Origin: CAZJCK01 sp964544635
GTDB taxonomy: Bacteria; Zixibacteria; MSB-5A5; GN15; FEB-12
Length of the DNA: 43,956 nt
Direction of reading: 5' to 3'
Assembly: GCA_964544635.1 (NCBI GenBank)
Contig: CAZJCK010000027.1
Span: 1 to 43,956, forward strand
Shown here: positions 1-6,680 of the stretch, one piece after another
Numbering within the stretch: the first letter of the stretch is position 1
How the letters are laid out: every line of letters begins with the position of its first letter
Notes under the pieces: model-generated
What the model was told of the DNA's origin: nothing
The model's database searches: none
Seen by the model: the letters and a program-made list of their open reading frames with translations, nothing else
Position numbers and translations under genes: made by a program

Positions 1-790
1 CGGCGATCCATATGGTACGGCTCATCCACATCATCACTTCCGGCATCATTTCGGCAGCGGTGGCGGTGACGTTGTCGGGAATAGATTCGGTAAACCAAAA
101 GAAAGTCGGGACCGTGACAATCAGTCCGGCAATCGCCCAGGTGGCGTTGTAGCGAACCAGGCGGGCTTTCTCGACCGCGTCGTCCCAGCGCGAGGCAACC
201 AGCAGGGCATACAGTCCGGCCAGCATGACACACACCCCGGTGCGCATGACCAGCGATGACCAGAAGGTATCGTTGAAAAAGCCGCTCCAAAACTCACCAT
301 TCTCAATCCACCCTGCGGGGGTGAGCATGAAACTGAGAATACCATTAATAATGAAGAGCGAAATCCATGCGGCTATGAAGTAGATCCAGCCGAGGATCAG
401 GTGGTTGCGGGCAGACAGCCGCTTCCAGCCATAGTAATAGAGGATGGCAGCAGCGATTTCGATAACGAAGAAGGCCCACTCGGTAGCCCAGCCCCATACG
501 AAGTTGTGAATCAGAAGTTCGGTTGCGGCCGGATTCAAGAGGCCGATGATGAACCATATCCCCACCCCGGTCAGGGCTCCCGCGACCAGCACCACCAGCA
601 CGAAGAAACGGCTCAGGCGTTCGAGGAACTGGAGGCGAACCGTGTCGCCGGCCTTTCGAGCGAACGTTTCCACGACCACCAGGTAGAGGCCGCCGCCGAT
701 GGCGAAATGGGAAATGAAGACATGGACAACGGCGATGATCGCCATCAACGGGCCATAGCCGATAGCGACATCCCAGAACGGATAATGCAC
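1..790 (-). CDS. cytochrome bd-type quinol oxidase subunit I-like protein (3' part outside window)
   Basis: The reading frame runs leftward from a GTG at 788-790 and leaves the window still open, so only about 263 N-terminal residues are visible. GTG is chosen because a strong AGGAGG lies 5 nt before it and no in-frame ATG is near. The protein is strongly hydrophobic. It shows the CydA-family layout: a first helix with a His (VVHVFISHFAIGGG), a helix with ALTGVGIWF, then a helix with Trp-Glu and a second Glu (TEWAFFVIEIAAAILYYYGW), then a helix with ING. In CydA these regions carry haem ligands and the conserved Glu of the proton path. The sequence is far from canonical CydA, so it may belong to one of the divergent bd branches, some of which carry haem c. 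Function inferred: membrane quinol- or cytochrome-linked oxygen (or other acceptor) reduction. A Crp/Fnr-like site lies about 90 bp upstream. Confidence 0.75.
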   Translation of the reverse strand, partial: MHYPFWDVAIGYGPLMAIIAVVHVFISHFAIGGGLYLVVVETFARKAGDTVRLQFLERLSRFFVLVVLVAGALTGVGIWFIIGLLNPAATELLIHNFVWGWATEWAFFVIEIAAAILYYYGWKRLSARNHLILGWIYFIAAWISLFIINGILSFMLTPAGWIENGEFWSGFFNDTFWSSLVMRTGVCVMLAGLYALLVASRWDDAVEKARLVRYNATWAIAGLIVTVPTFFWFTESIPDNVTATAAEMMPEVMMWMSRTIWIA

Positions 791-823
791 GTATACCTCC
801 TGACGATTTCTATCGCTTTCGTA

Positions 824-889
824 TAGTAAACGCTAACATAGAGGGAAATAGTCGTGTTGTCGAGTAAAATCTTGTGAAAATATTCACGT
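824..889 (-). promoter_or_regulatory. Crp/Fnr-family-like operator and -10 box upstream of bd-type oxidase
   Basis: A palindrome GTGA-N6-TCAC (arms at 874-877 and 884-887, extended to GTGAA-N4-TTCAC) is centred about 90 bp upstream of the GTG start. A TACTAT -10-like hexamer lies at 829-824 on the minus strand with no good -35 before it. The palindrome-to--10 distance (about 54 bp) fits a class I activator site centred near -62. The TGTGA-N6-TCACA form is known for Crp-type regulators; which regulator binds here is inference. Confidence 0.5.
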
Positions 890-912
890 TACGCTTTTGA
901 CGAAGCAAGTAT

Positions 913-949
913 AAAAAAGCGCACCGGAAGTGTAGAACTCCCGGCGCGC
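913..949 (-). terminator. intrinsic terminator after NADAR-TPR gene
   Basis: On the minus strand a 13-bp stem (arms 949-937 and 931-919, two G-U pairs) with a 5-nt loop is followed directly by six T (918-913). It starts 27 nt after the stop codon of the gene at 977-1834 and separates it from the oxidase gene. Confidence 0.85.
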
Positions 950-976
950 AGCAGGGCATCCCCCCCATGCCCCTGC

Positions 977-1834
977 TTAGTCGGTGGCCTCGTCGATGCG
1001 GTCGGCACGGACGGCATAGACTTTCGCCTGCACGGTCCGGCCCAGCCGGAAGCAGACATCCGACATCATCCGGTAGAAATCGGTATCCTCCGGATCGTCA
1101 CGGATCAGCCACTTGAGCGGCTCGACCGCTTGTTCATCTTCGCCCAGCGCGATGTGGGCGCAGGCCAGCCAGTAATAGCCGACCCAGTCGTCAGGCTCGA
1201 TACGGATCGAGATACGGAAAACCGCCCGCGCCCGCTCGTACCAGCCGGCGTCGTAGTAATAGCGGCCCAGCAGGTTGAGGTACTTGACCCGGTTGCTGTC
1301 CCGGCGGGCCAGCTTTTCGACGTTCTCGATCGCCGTGAGGTGGCGACGGTTCAGCTCGTACAGCTCCGAGCCGCTGATGCGGCGGCGGACGCGCTCGAGC
1401 ATGCGGCCGAGCATGTTGTGGCCGTGGCCGTTTTCGCCGATACTGAGCCAGCGATCGGGAGTGCCGGCGCGAACATACTCGAGGCGGGCCTTGCCAGTAT
1501 CGAGCAGCATGCGCTCGAGGTCGAGGTGCTGCGTGACCTTGGCTTCAAGCGCCTCGCGCAACCACTCGTCTTTGTAGACAGCCCACTTCGGATGCGCCCG
1601 GGCACGTGCGGCCCCACCGCGCTCCAGTCGCCGTATCACCCGTTCGCAGGCGGCGGGTGAGGCGGTCCAGAACGATTCGCGACTCACCATCGCCGGACCG
1701 TACGCGCGACCGACCAGGTAGTGCGCCACGCTCGGCCAGGCGCAGTCATGCAGGTGCAATCCGTAGAGAGCGACGTTGCAGAAAGCGGCCATCGTGGGAT
1801 GGTCCTCGCCGAAACGAATTACCTGAGTGCTCAT
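977..1834 (-). CDS. NADAR-domain protein fused to TPR repeats
   Basis: 285 residues. The start ATG at 1832-1834 has AAAGGA 6 nt before it; a longer frame to 1927 exists but lacks this. Residues 5-155 align with the NADAR/YbiA fold: WPSVAHY near 33-39, LREALEAKVTQHLDL near 92-106, LLDTGKARL, and the glycine-rich IGENGHGHNMLG near 132-143. NADAR proteins hydrolyse N-glycosidic bonds and some remove ADP-ribose from guanine in DNA. Here the family Glu in WPxxEHY and the Lys four to eight residues later (QAQKF in YbiA) are Ala37 and Ala44, so catalysis may be lost or changed. Residues about 170-285 form TPR-like helical pairs (LGRYYYDAGWYERARAVFRI; YWLACAHIALGEDEQAVEPL). The neighbours do not point to a toxin partner. 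The fold call is firm; the role is unknown. Confidence 0.8.
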   Translation of the reverse strand: MSTQVIRFGEDHPTMAAFCNVALYGLHLHDCAWPSVAHYLVGRAYGPAMVSRESFWTASPAACERVIRRLERGGAARARAHPKWAVYKDEWLREALEAKVTQHLDLERMLLDTGKARLEYVRAGTPDRWLSIGENGHGHNMLGRMLERVRRRISGSELYELNRRHLTAIENVEKLARRDSNRVKYLNLLGRYYYDAGWYERARAVFRISIRIEPDDWVGYYWLACAHIALGEDEQAVEPLKWLIRDDPEDTDFYRMMSDVCFRLGRTVQAKVYAVRADRIDEATD

Positions 1835-2502
1835 ACCCGGTCCTTTCGAGTGATACCGTTTGCGTTGTGCGACGGCAGTGTCATACCGACGCATGATAAT
1901 GTGTCGAGCCGGAGCAGCGCCGGGCATACTCCGGCCCTCCCCTCCACCGTGCGCATCATTAGCGACTCACACCATCCCTGTGCCGGACGATATGGCCCTG
2001 CACAGCGGTGAAGGCGGTTAGCTGTTACTTTTCGGGCGGGCAGGCCACGGCAGCGTCGGGCAGACGAGTCCATTCACGCACCTGCGCCCGAAAAAAACGT
2101 ATCGGAGTTGTCGAAATACGGGATGAAACGAAGAGATCGAAGGTATGAGGCGGTCTGCCTCGAGAGCGGCCCTCCCCCTGTGCTGCGCGGGTTACGCCAC
2201 CGTCGACCTACAACGGATCATCTATCTCGACAACCCTGCATAGGCTCTCAGATCCCCTGCCAGGCGGCAGGCAGAACCTGCCCTTCCTAAGGCGGGGGTA
2301 TGGTGTATTGTATGGCAACGGTGGTTCCTCCTTTCCATTGCCTTTATGAACTGAAACGTTCCTGCGCGTTGAAAGGTAAACGCTTCACGCCTTGTTTGGT
2401 TTCATCTAAATCGGAAAGCGGAAAAATCCCTGCGCATCGTCGGATACTGATATACAACGAAGCGGTTCGCCTGTCAAGCGAGAATTTGTGTTCAAGCGTC
2501 GC
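1835..2502. other. 668-bp noncoding stretch
   Basis: No convincing gene on either strand: the short open frames lack ribosome sites and family resemblance. The part near 1835-1910 probably holds the minus-strand promoter of the NADAR-TPR gene (a weak TCGACA-N16-TATGAC is visible). Around 2250-2300 there are short GC-rich inverted repeats without a T tract. No tRNA or recognisable regulatory RNA was found. Confidence 0.5.
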
Positions 2503-3558
2503 CTACTCGCCGAGATACTTGGTCAGTGTTCGATTCCACTCCAATGAGTTGGTGACTTCGAGCAAGGCGCGGTTCATCGACTCGCGCAGGGTATCACCGG
2601 CCGGCAGGCCGATACCGTAATCCTGTGATCCGAAAATCCGGGGCAGCAGGCGCAAAACGCTGCTGTGCTCGTTCTTTATAAGGTATTGCAGGATCGGGGC
2701 ATCGTACACCACCGCATCAAGGCGCCCTTCATGAAGCTGGTCCAGTCCGTCCTCGATACTTGCGATGTTTCTAAAGCCGATCCCTTCGTCGCGCAGGAAG
2801 GCGCCGGCTGCCGATGTCTCGATGGTGGCCACCCGCACGTGTCGCAGGTCGTCGAGATCGCTGATGCGCGACTCCAGCGACGACACCGTCAGGGCCGATG
2901 CGATCGCGGCGGTGAAACCGGAGATGATGATGATGGCGGCGAACATCCAGATCAAACCGAGCAGCCGACCGAGGAAGGTACGCGGCGCCTTGTCACCGTA
3001 GCCGACCGTCGTCATTGTCACCGCCGACCACCAGAACCCCGCGCCGATACCGTGCCACGGTGAGCCGCCGAATTCTTCCGGGTTGGCCTTGCGTTCGACC
3101 AGCCAGGCGATAATCCCGACCAGCAGCAGCACCAACAGCAGCGCCCCCACTGCCTGCATGAACTCGGTCGAGAAGAGCTTGCCGACCGTTGCGAGCAAGC
3201 CACCGGTATCCTGCGCCGATACCGCCACTCCCAGCCCGGTATTGAAGAACGGATGGGTGAAATCGAAGCGCGTTTCGCGATCCGCGGTTATTGTCAGGGC
3301 TGCAACCACGGCATCGTATGAACCCGCCTCCAGGCCGTCGACCATCTCCTCCAGATCCGCCTCGACGAACCGGTAGGGCAACTGCAACTGCTCGGCCATC
3401 TGCCGCCACAGGGTGATCGAGATCCCGGTGTAGGAACCGTCGTTGTTCTTGATCACAAACGGTTCGGTCGGTTTGGTCGCAACAACGAGAGTATCAGCCG
3501 ATGCGTATGATGAAAACAGGATTGCGAGTACAATGAGAATCAACGGCAGGCGCTGCAT
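2503..3558 (-). CDS. ionotropic glutamate-receptor-like (GluR0-type) ligand-gated potassium channel
   Basis: 351 residues; ATG with AAGGAG 6 nt upstream. Order of parts: signal peptide (1-21), first lobe of a bacterial solute-binding domain (about 23-115, with ALTITADRETRFDFTHPFF typical of the family-3 binding fold), first membrane helix (about 134-154), pore loop with the potassium selectivity filter TVGYGD (184-189), second membrane helix (about 199-224), then the second binding lobe (about 240-345, with DAVVYDAP). This split binding domain around a two-helix pore is the GluR0 arrangement. There is no third membrane helix as in eukaryotic receptors. Predicted: inner-membrane K+ channel opened by a periplasmic amino acid or similar ligand. 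The ligand cannot be read from the sequence. Next gene upstream (HD-GYP) is 72 bp away on the same strand. Confidence 0.92.
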   Translation of the reverse strand: MQRLPLILIVLAILFSSYASADTLVVATKPTEPFVIKNNDGSYTGISITLWRQMAEQLQLPYRFVEADLEEMVDGLEAGSYDAVVAALTITADRETRFDFTHPFFNTGLGVAVSAQDTGGLLATVGKLFSTEFMQAVGALLLVLLLVGIIAWLVERKANPEEFGGSPWHGIGAGFWWSAVTMTTVGYGDKAPRTFLGRLLGLIWMFAAIIIISGFTAAIASALTVSSLESRISDLDDLRHVRVATIETSAAGAFLRDEGIGFRNIASIEDGLDQLHEGRLDAVVYDAPILQYLIKNEHSSVLRLLPRIFGSQDYGIGLPAGDTLRESMNRALLEVTNSLEWNRTLTKYLGE

Positions 3559-3630
3559 GAGAACTCCTTCCTGAACTGAAACGATTATCTATGAGAGGAT
3601 AGGCAATGACCACGACAAGGGCAAGCGTGC

Positions 3631-4569
3631 TCACAGTTCGCTGTAGCGCGAACGGAAGCGCTCGGATGACGGGTCGACCTCAAAATAGCGTGTCAACTCG
3701 ACGAGCATGTGTGTTTGCAGCGATTCCTCGGTCATCCGGTGGTACCGGTTATAGATGCGTTCGGCGAGCGGCACGAAGCGACTGAACACTTCCGGATCGA
3801 AATGCATGCCGGTCTGCGATGCCATGTAGCCGATGGCGACACCGACCGGCTGGGCTTCTTTGTACGGTCGTTTCGACGTGAGGGCGTCGAACACGTCGAC
3901 CACGGCGAAGATCCGAGCCAGCAGCGGAATGTCGTTGCGCACCAGGCCGGCCGGATACCCCGAACCGTCATATTTCTCGTGGTGATGCAACACCACGTCG
4001 ACGGCATCCTCCAGCCACTTGACATCGCTGATGATACCGGCACCGTACAGCGGGTGGTTGTACATTTCCCGCCGCTGGTCATCAGTCAGGTCGCTGCGCT
4101 TGAGCAGTATGGAGTCGGGGATGCGAATCTTGCCGATATCGTGCAGGAACGATCCCTTGATCAGCGCCTGCATCTGGTTGGTAGTGAGGGTCATCGCCTC
4201 ACCCAAACGTATGGCGTACAGCGTCACCCGGCTGTTGTGCAGGGAGTTGCCGGTGTCGCGCATCGCCACCGCCTGGCCAAGCGCCGAGAGCATCTGGAGT
4301 GACGAGGTCATGAACGACTGCCGCACCTCGCAGAGGATTGTCTGGATCAGACTGGAAAACTTCGCGCCGATATCGCCTTCCGGCTCGACCTCGTGGCCCT
4401 CGAACGCCGCTTCGCGCAACTGCTCCGCCATCATGTCCGACAGCAGGCGGCAGTAGTCACCGACCGAAATATTGTCCGGCTTCTGCTGCATCAGCTGCGA
4501 CATCGCCTGCGGCAGCCCGGAACTGGCGACCTGGGATTTCAGATGATTTTTGAGGGCATCGGCGTCCAT
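3631..4569 (-). CDS. HD-GYP domain protein (probable cyclic di-nucleotide phosphodiesterase)
   Basis: 312 residues; ATG with GGGAG upstream. The first ~95 residues are helical and unrecognised; no receiver or PAS domain is evident. Residues about 100-275 form a complete HD-GYP domain: RDTG...H (104-111) and RV, the metal-binding HDIGKI (143-148) and HHEKYDGSGYP (196-206). All expected metal and GYP-loop residues are present, so c-di-GMP hydrolysis is plausible. The input that controls it is unknown, perhaps the N-terminal helical part. Same-strand neighbours are a DUF169 gene 78 bp upstream and the channel gene 72 bp downstream, close enough for co-transcription but without overlap. Confidence 0.88.
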   Translation of the reverse strand: MDADALKNHLKSQVASSGLPQAMSQLMQQKPDNISVGDYCRLLSDMMAEQLREAAFEGHEVEPEGDIGAKFSSLIQTILCEVRQSFMTSSLQMLSALGQAVAMRDTGNSLHNSRVTLYAIRLGEAMTLTTNQMQALIKGSFLHDIGKIRIPDSILLKRSDLTDDQRREMYNHPLYGAGIISDVKWLEDAVDVVLHHHEKYDGSGYPAGLVRNDIPLLARIFAVVDVFDALTSKRPYKEAQPVGVAIGYMASQTGMHFDPEVFSRFVPLAERIYNRYHRMTEESLQTHMLVELTRYFEVDPSSERFRSRYSEL

Positions 4570-4647
4570 ACAAGGTTCTCCCTCGACCTGCCCATAAGAT
4601 ACGCAGCCACCGAACCGTTTGCCAGCCGAATGTGCCGGTTGAATTCG

Positions 4648-5472
4648 TCAATCCTCGTCGTCCAGCAGCCCCTGCCAGACATGGTCCTCGAGGAAGCTGC
4701 CCGCCACATTTCCTTCCATCTCATGGTACAAGGGCAGCGGTGCGGTGAACGACAAAATGTTCTTGCCCAGCGAGGCGCGCACATTGCGCCGCGCCGAAAT
4801 ATCAGCCATCCCCACCAGGCCGCGTGGTTGTACGCGCTGCATTTCACGGTACGCCAGGATGCCCATCACCTGGCAGCCGGCGGCGTAGGTCATCACCACA
4901 TTGTCCAAACCCTTGCGGGCATAGTTTGCAAGAATGACCAGCGCCGAGAGCTGGTCCGGATTGACGAAGTATGAGATGTTCTGAATGTTGTCGCTTTCAA
5001 TTGTCTGCGACAGCGGCTTGACCACGACATACTTCGTGGGGATCTCCATCATCGGCATTTCGTCGACGAACTGCCGTGTCAGCTCGGCGTCCTTGACATA
5101 CCGTTCGCCATGCAGGAAGGTATCAGCAAAGCGAGCGCCGGCCGGATCCTGTTTCATTTGCTCAGCGATGGCGCGGCCGCGTTCGGTTTGCTCGTTTCCC
5201 TCGGAGAGGAAGTAACAGAAGCCCTCCACCCCGCCGGGGAAGTCCTCATAGCGATTGCCGAAACCGAGGCCCACGCCGCCGCCCCAGCAGCCGAACGTTT
5301 CGCGGCTGAACGCACCGGGACGTCCCTTCGTGGCGGCGGTGGCGAACAGGCTGACGACACAGCCGAACTTGCCCGGTTTGAATTCCACGGCGCCGTCCGG
5401 CTTGTCGTCGGACCAGACGACCGCCACCGGCTCGGTCTTCAGTTTGATGGCCTGCGCGATCTTGCTCTGCAT
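4648..5472 (-). CDS. DUF169 family protein
   Basis: 274 residues; ATG with GGGAGG 6 nt upstream and a near-consensus promoter 40-68 bp upstream of the start. It matches the DUF169 family through FKPGKFGCVVSLFATAATKG, the Cys-Gly-rich RETFGCWGGGVGLGFG, and KPLSQTI / YFVNPDQLSALVILANYA blocks. No signal peptide or membrane helix is seen, so it should be cytoplasmic. Two conserved Cys lie in the glycine-rich blocks. DUF169 proteins have no settled biochemical role; they are often found near redox or iron-sulfur genes. The neighbours (HD-GYP downstream, peroxiredoxin operon upstream) do not decide the function. Confidence 0.88.
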   Translation of the reverse strand: MQSKIAQAIKLKTEPVAVVWSDDKPDGAVEFKPGKFGCVVSLFATAATKGRPGAFSRETFGCWGGGVGLGFGNRYEDFPGGVEGFCYFLSEGNEQTERGRAIAEQMKQDPAGARFADTFLHGERYVKDAELTRQFVDEMPMMEIPTKYVVVKPLSQTIESDNIQNISYFVNPDQLSALVILANYARKGLDNVVMTYAAGCQVMGILAYREMQRVQPRGLVGMADISARRNVRASLGKNILSFTAPLPLYHEMEGNVAGSFLEDHVWQGLLDDED

Positions 5473-5511
5473 ATCTACCTCCCGGTCGGACTCAGTTGTC
5501 GTTCGCAGTAC

Positions 5512-5540
5512 AGTATATGGATAACATCAGCCCTGTTCAA
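5512..5540 (-). promoter_or_regulatory. sigma70-type promoter for DUF169 gene
   Basis: Minus-strand TTGAAC (5540-5535), 17-bp spacer, TATACT (5517-5512). Transcription would begin near 5505, giving a leader of about 33 nt with a GGGAGG ribosome site. Confidence 0.7.
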
Positions 5541-5556
5541 GTTTGACAGTCATAAA

Positions 5557-5590
5557 CAGAAAAACCGGGCGCGCGCACCCGGTTTCTGTG
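5557..5590 (-). terminator. intrinsic terminator of the peroxiredoxin operon
   Basis: Minus-strand hairpin ACCGGG...CCCGGT with flanking A/T pairs (ACAGAAA against TTTCTGT) and a TTTTTCTG tail, 21 nt after the stop of the 74-residue gene. The A-rich side makes it potentially bidirectional. Confidence 0.75.
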
Positions 5591-5610
5591 TATACGTCGT
5601 TTCGGCTCGA

Positions 5611-5835
5611 TTAACTGTCGCCGGTGAACTTTGACGCGGCGTCAGTCGCGCGGTAACGGCCGTCGGTCTCCTCAACCAGCCCGGCCTCGACCATCTCGCG
5701 CAGGCTGCTGCGCACTTTGAACAGCGGCTGCCCCGACTGCGCGGCGGCATCCTCAGCCGAATGCGGCTGCTGCAGCAGTTGCAGCATTTGTTTTCCAGAC
5801 GACGTTATCGAACCATCCGGATTGACACATCCCAT
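5611..5835 (-). CDS. small winged-helix-like protein
   Basis: 74 residues; ATG with AAGGGAG upstream, 12 bp after the peroxiredoxin stop, so very likely in the same transcript. The composition and pattern (GKQMLQLLQQPHSAEDAAAQ, then LFKVRSSLREMVEAGLVEET, then YRATDAASKF) look like one helix-turn-helix plus a short wing, as in MarR/ArsR-like minimal domains. No metal-binding Cys. It could be a DNA-binding regulator of its own operon or merely a small helical adaptor. The fold call rests on pattern only. Confidence 0.6.
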   Translation of the reverse strand: MGCVNPDGSITSSGKQMLQLLQQPHSAEDAAAQSGQPLFKVRSSLREMVEAGLVEETDGRYRATDAASKFTGDS

Positions 5836-5847
5836 GAAATCGCTCCC

Positions 5848-6516
5848 TTATACTGCCAGTTCTTTCTTGCAGAAGTACCAGTCGGTACATTCGGCGCTCT
5901 TGTCGTTCACCCGTTCTTCAGCCATCTCCTGCGTTTTCGGCGGCGGTACGATCACCTTTTCGCCCGGCTGCCAGTTGGCCGGCGTCGCCACACCATGGGC
6001 GTCGGTGGTTTGCAGCGCCTTCACCGTGCGCAGGATTTCCTGCATATTGCGGCCGGTCGACAGCGGGTAGTAAATCATCGCGCGAAGCACCTGCTTGTCG
6101 TCGATAATGAACACCGCCCGGCTGGTCTCCGTGTTCGATTCACCCTCGTGGATCATACCGAACGTTTTGGCCACCTTCATGTCGAGGTCGGCGATGATCG
6201 GGAACTCGATCTTTACGCCCATCTTCTCTTCAATGTTGCGCACCCAGGCGATGTGCGAGTAGACTGAATCGATACTCAGGCCCAGAAGCTGGGTGTTCAT
6301 CTTCTGCAGCTCCGGGAAAATTTCGGCAAAGCCCATGAACTCGGTGGTGCAGACCGGGGTGAAGTCGGCCGGGTGGGAGAACAGGATCAGCCAGCTGCCC
6401 TTGTAATCTTCAAGACGGAGCTTGCCGTGGGTGGTGACGGCCTCAAAAGTCGGCGCCGGCGAGCCGAGCCGCGGCATACTGGTTACTTCTTTGGGTTGTT
6501 CGATGATTTCAGTCAT
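5848..6516 (-). CDS. peroxiredoxin, Prx6/archaeal-type
   Basis: 222 residues; ATG with AAGGAG upstream. The thioredoxin fold carries the peroxidatic motif DFTPVCTTEF with Cys56. The C-terminal extension (QPGEKVIVPPP, then CTDWYFCKK) has Cys210 and Cys216, as in archaeal and Bacteroidetes-type Prx6 family members in which C-terminal Cys can resolve the sulfenic acid. Function: cytoplasmic reduction of hydrogen peroxide and organic peroxides. It is followed 12 bp later by a small winged-helix-like gene. A Crp/Fnr-like palindrome and a TACTAA -10-like box precede it, suggesting redox- or oxygen-linked control. Confidence 0.95.
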   Translation of the reverse strand: MTEIIEQPKEVTSMPRLGSPAPTFEAVTTHGKLRLEDYKGSWLILFSHPADFTPVCTTEFMGFAEIFPELQKMNTQLLGLSIDSVYSHIAWVRNIEEKMGVKIEFPIIADLDMKVAKTFGMIHEGESNTETSRAVFIIDDKQVLRAMIYYPLSTGRNMQEILRTVKALQTTDAHGVATPANWQPGEKVIVPPPKTQEMAEERVNDKSAECTDWYFCKKELAV

Positions 6517-6553
6517 TGTGTAAGGCTCCTTGTCTATTAAGAGTTATTCCTTG

Positions 6554-6617
6554 TTAGTAATCGTTCACCTAATTAGATGGTGAATCGGCCTCAATGATGC
6601 AAGTGATTTTTGTCACA
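6554..6617 (-). promoter_or_regulatory. Crp/Fnr-family-like operator, -10 box and second inverted repeat upstream of peroxiredoxin
   Basis: AGTGATTTTTGTCACA at 6602-6617 is a GTGA-N6-TCAC palindrome centred 93 bp upstream of the peroxiredoxin ATG. TACTAA at 6559-6554 (minus) is a possible -10, about 53 bp from the palindrome centre, with a poor -35. A second repeat, TTCACC-N9-GGTGAA (6564-6584), lies where a -35 or repressor site would be. The arrangement matches that upstream of the bd-type oxidase at 824-889. Confidence 0.5.
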
Positions 6618-6680
6618 ATCCGGAGGACCGGGAGGAGCCTTTCAAGTGACGTTTTATCAACTACTTATGCGGGATGGCGG

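Noticed and set aside
401..826. 141-codon plus-strand open frame
   Set aside because: Antisense to the oxidase-like gene, which has membrane-helix pattern and a good ribosome site; the plus frame has neither.
1835..2502. Search for tRNA or riboswitch in the long noncoding gap
   Set aside because: No cloverleaf, no conserved riboswitch core and no terminator were found; only short GC-rich repeats.
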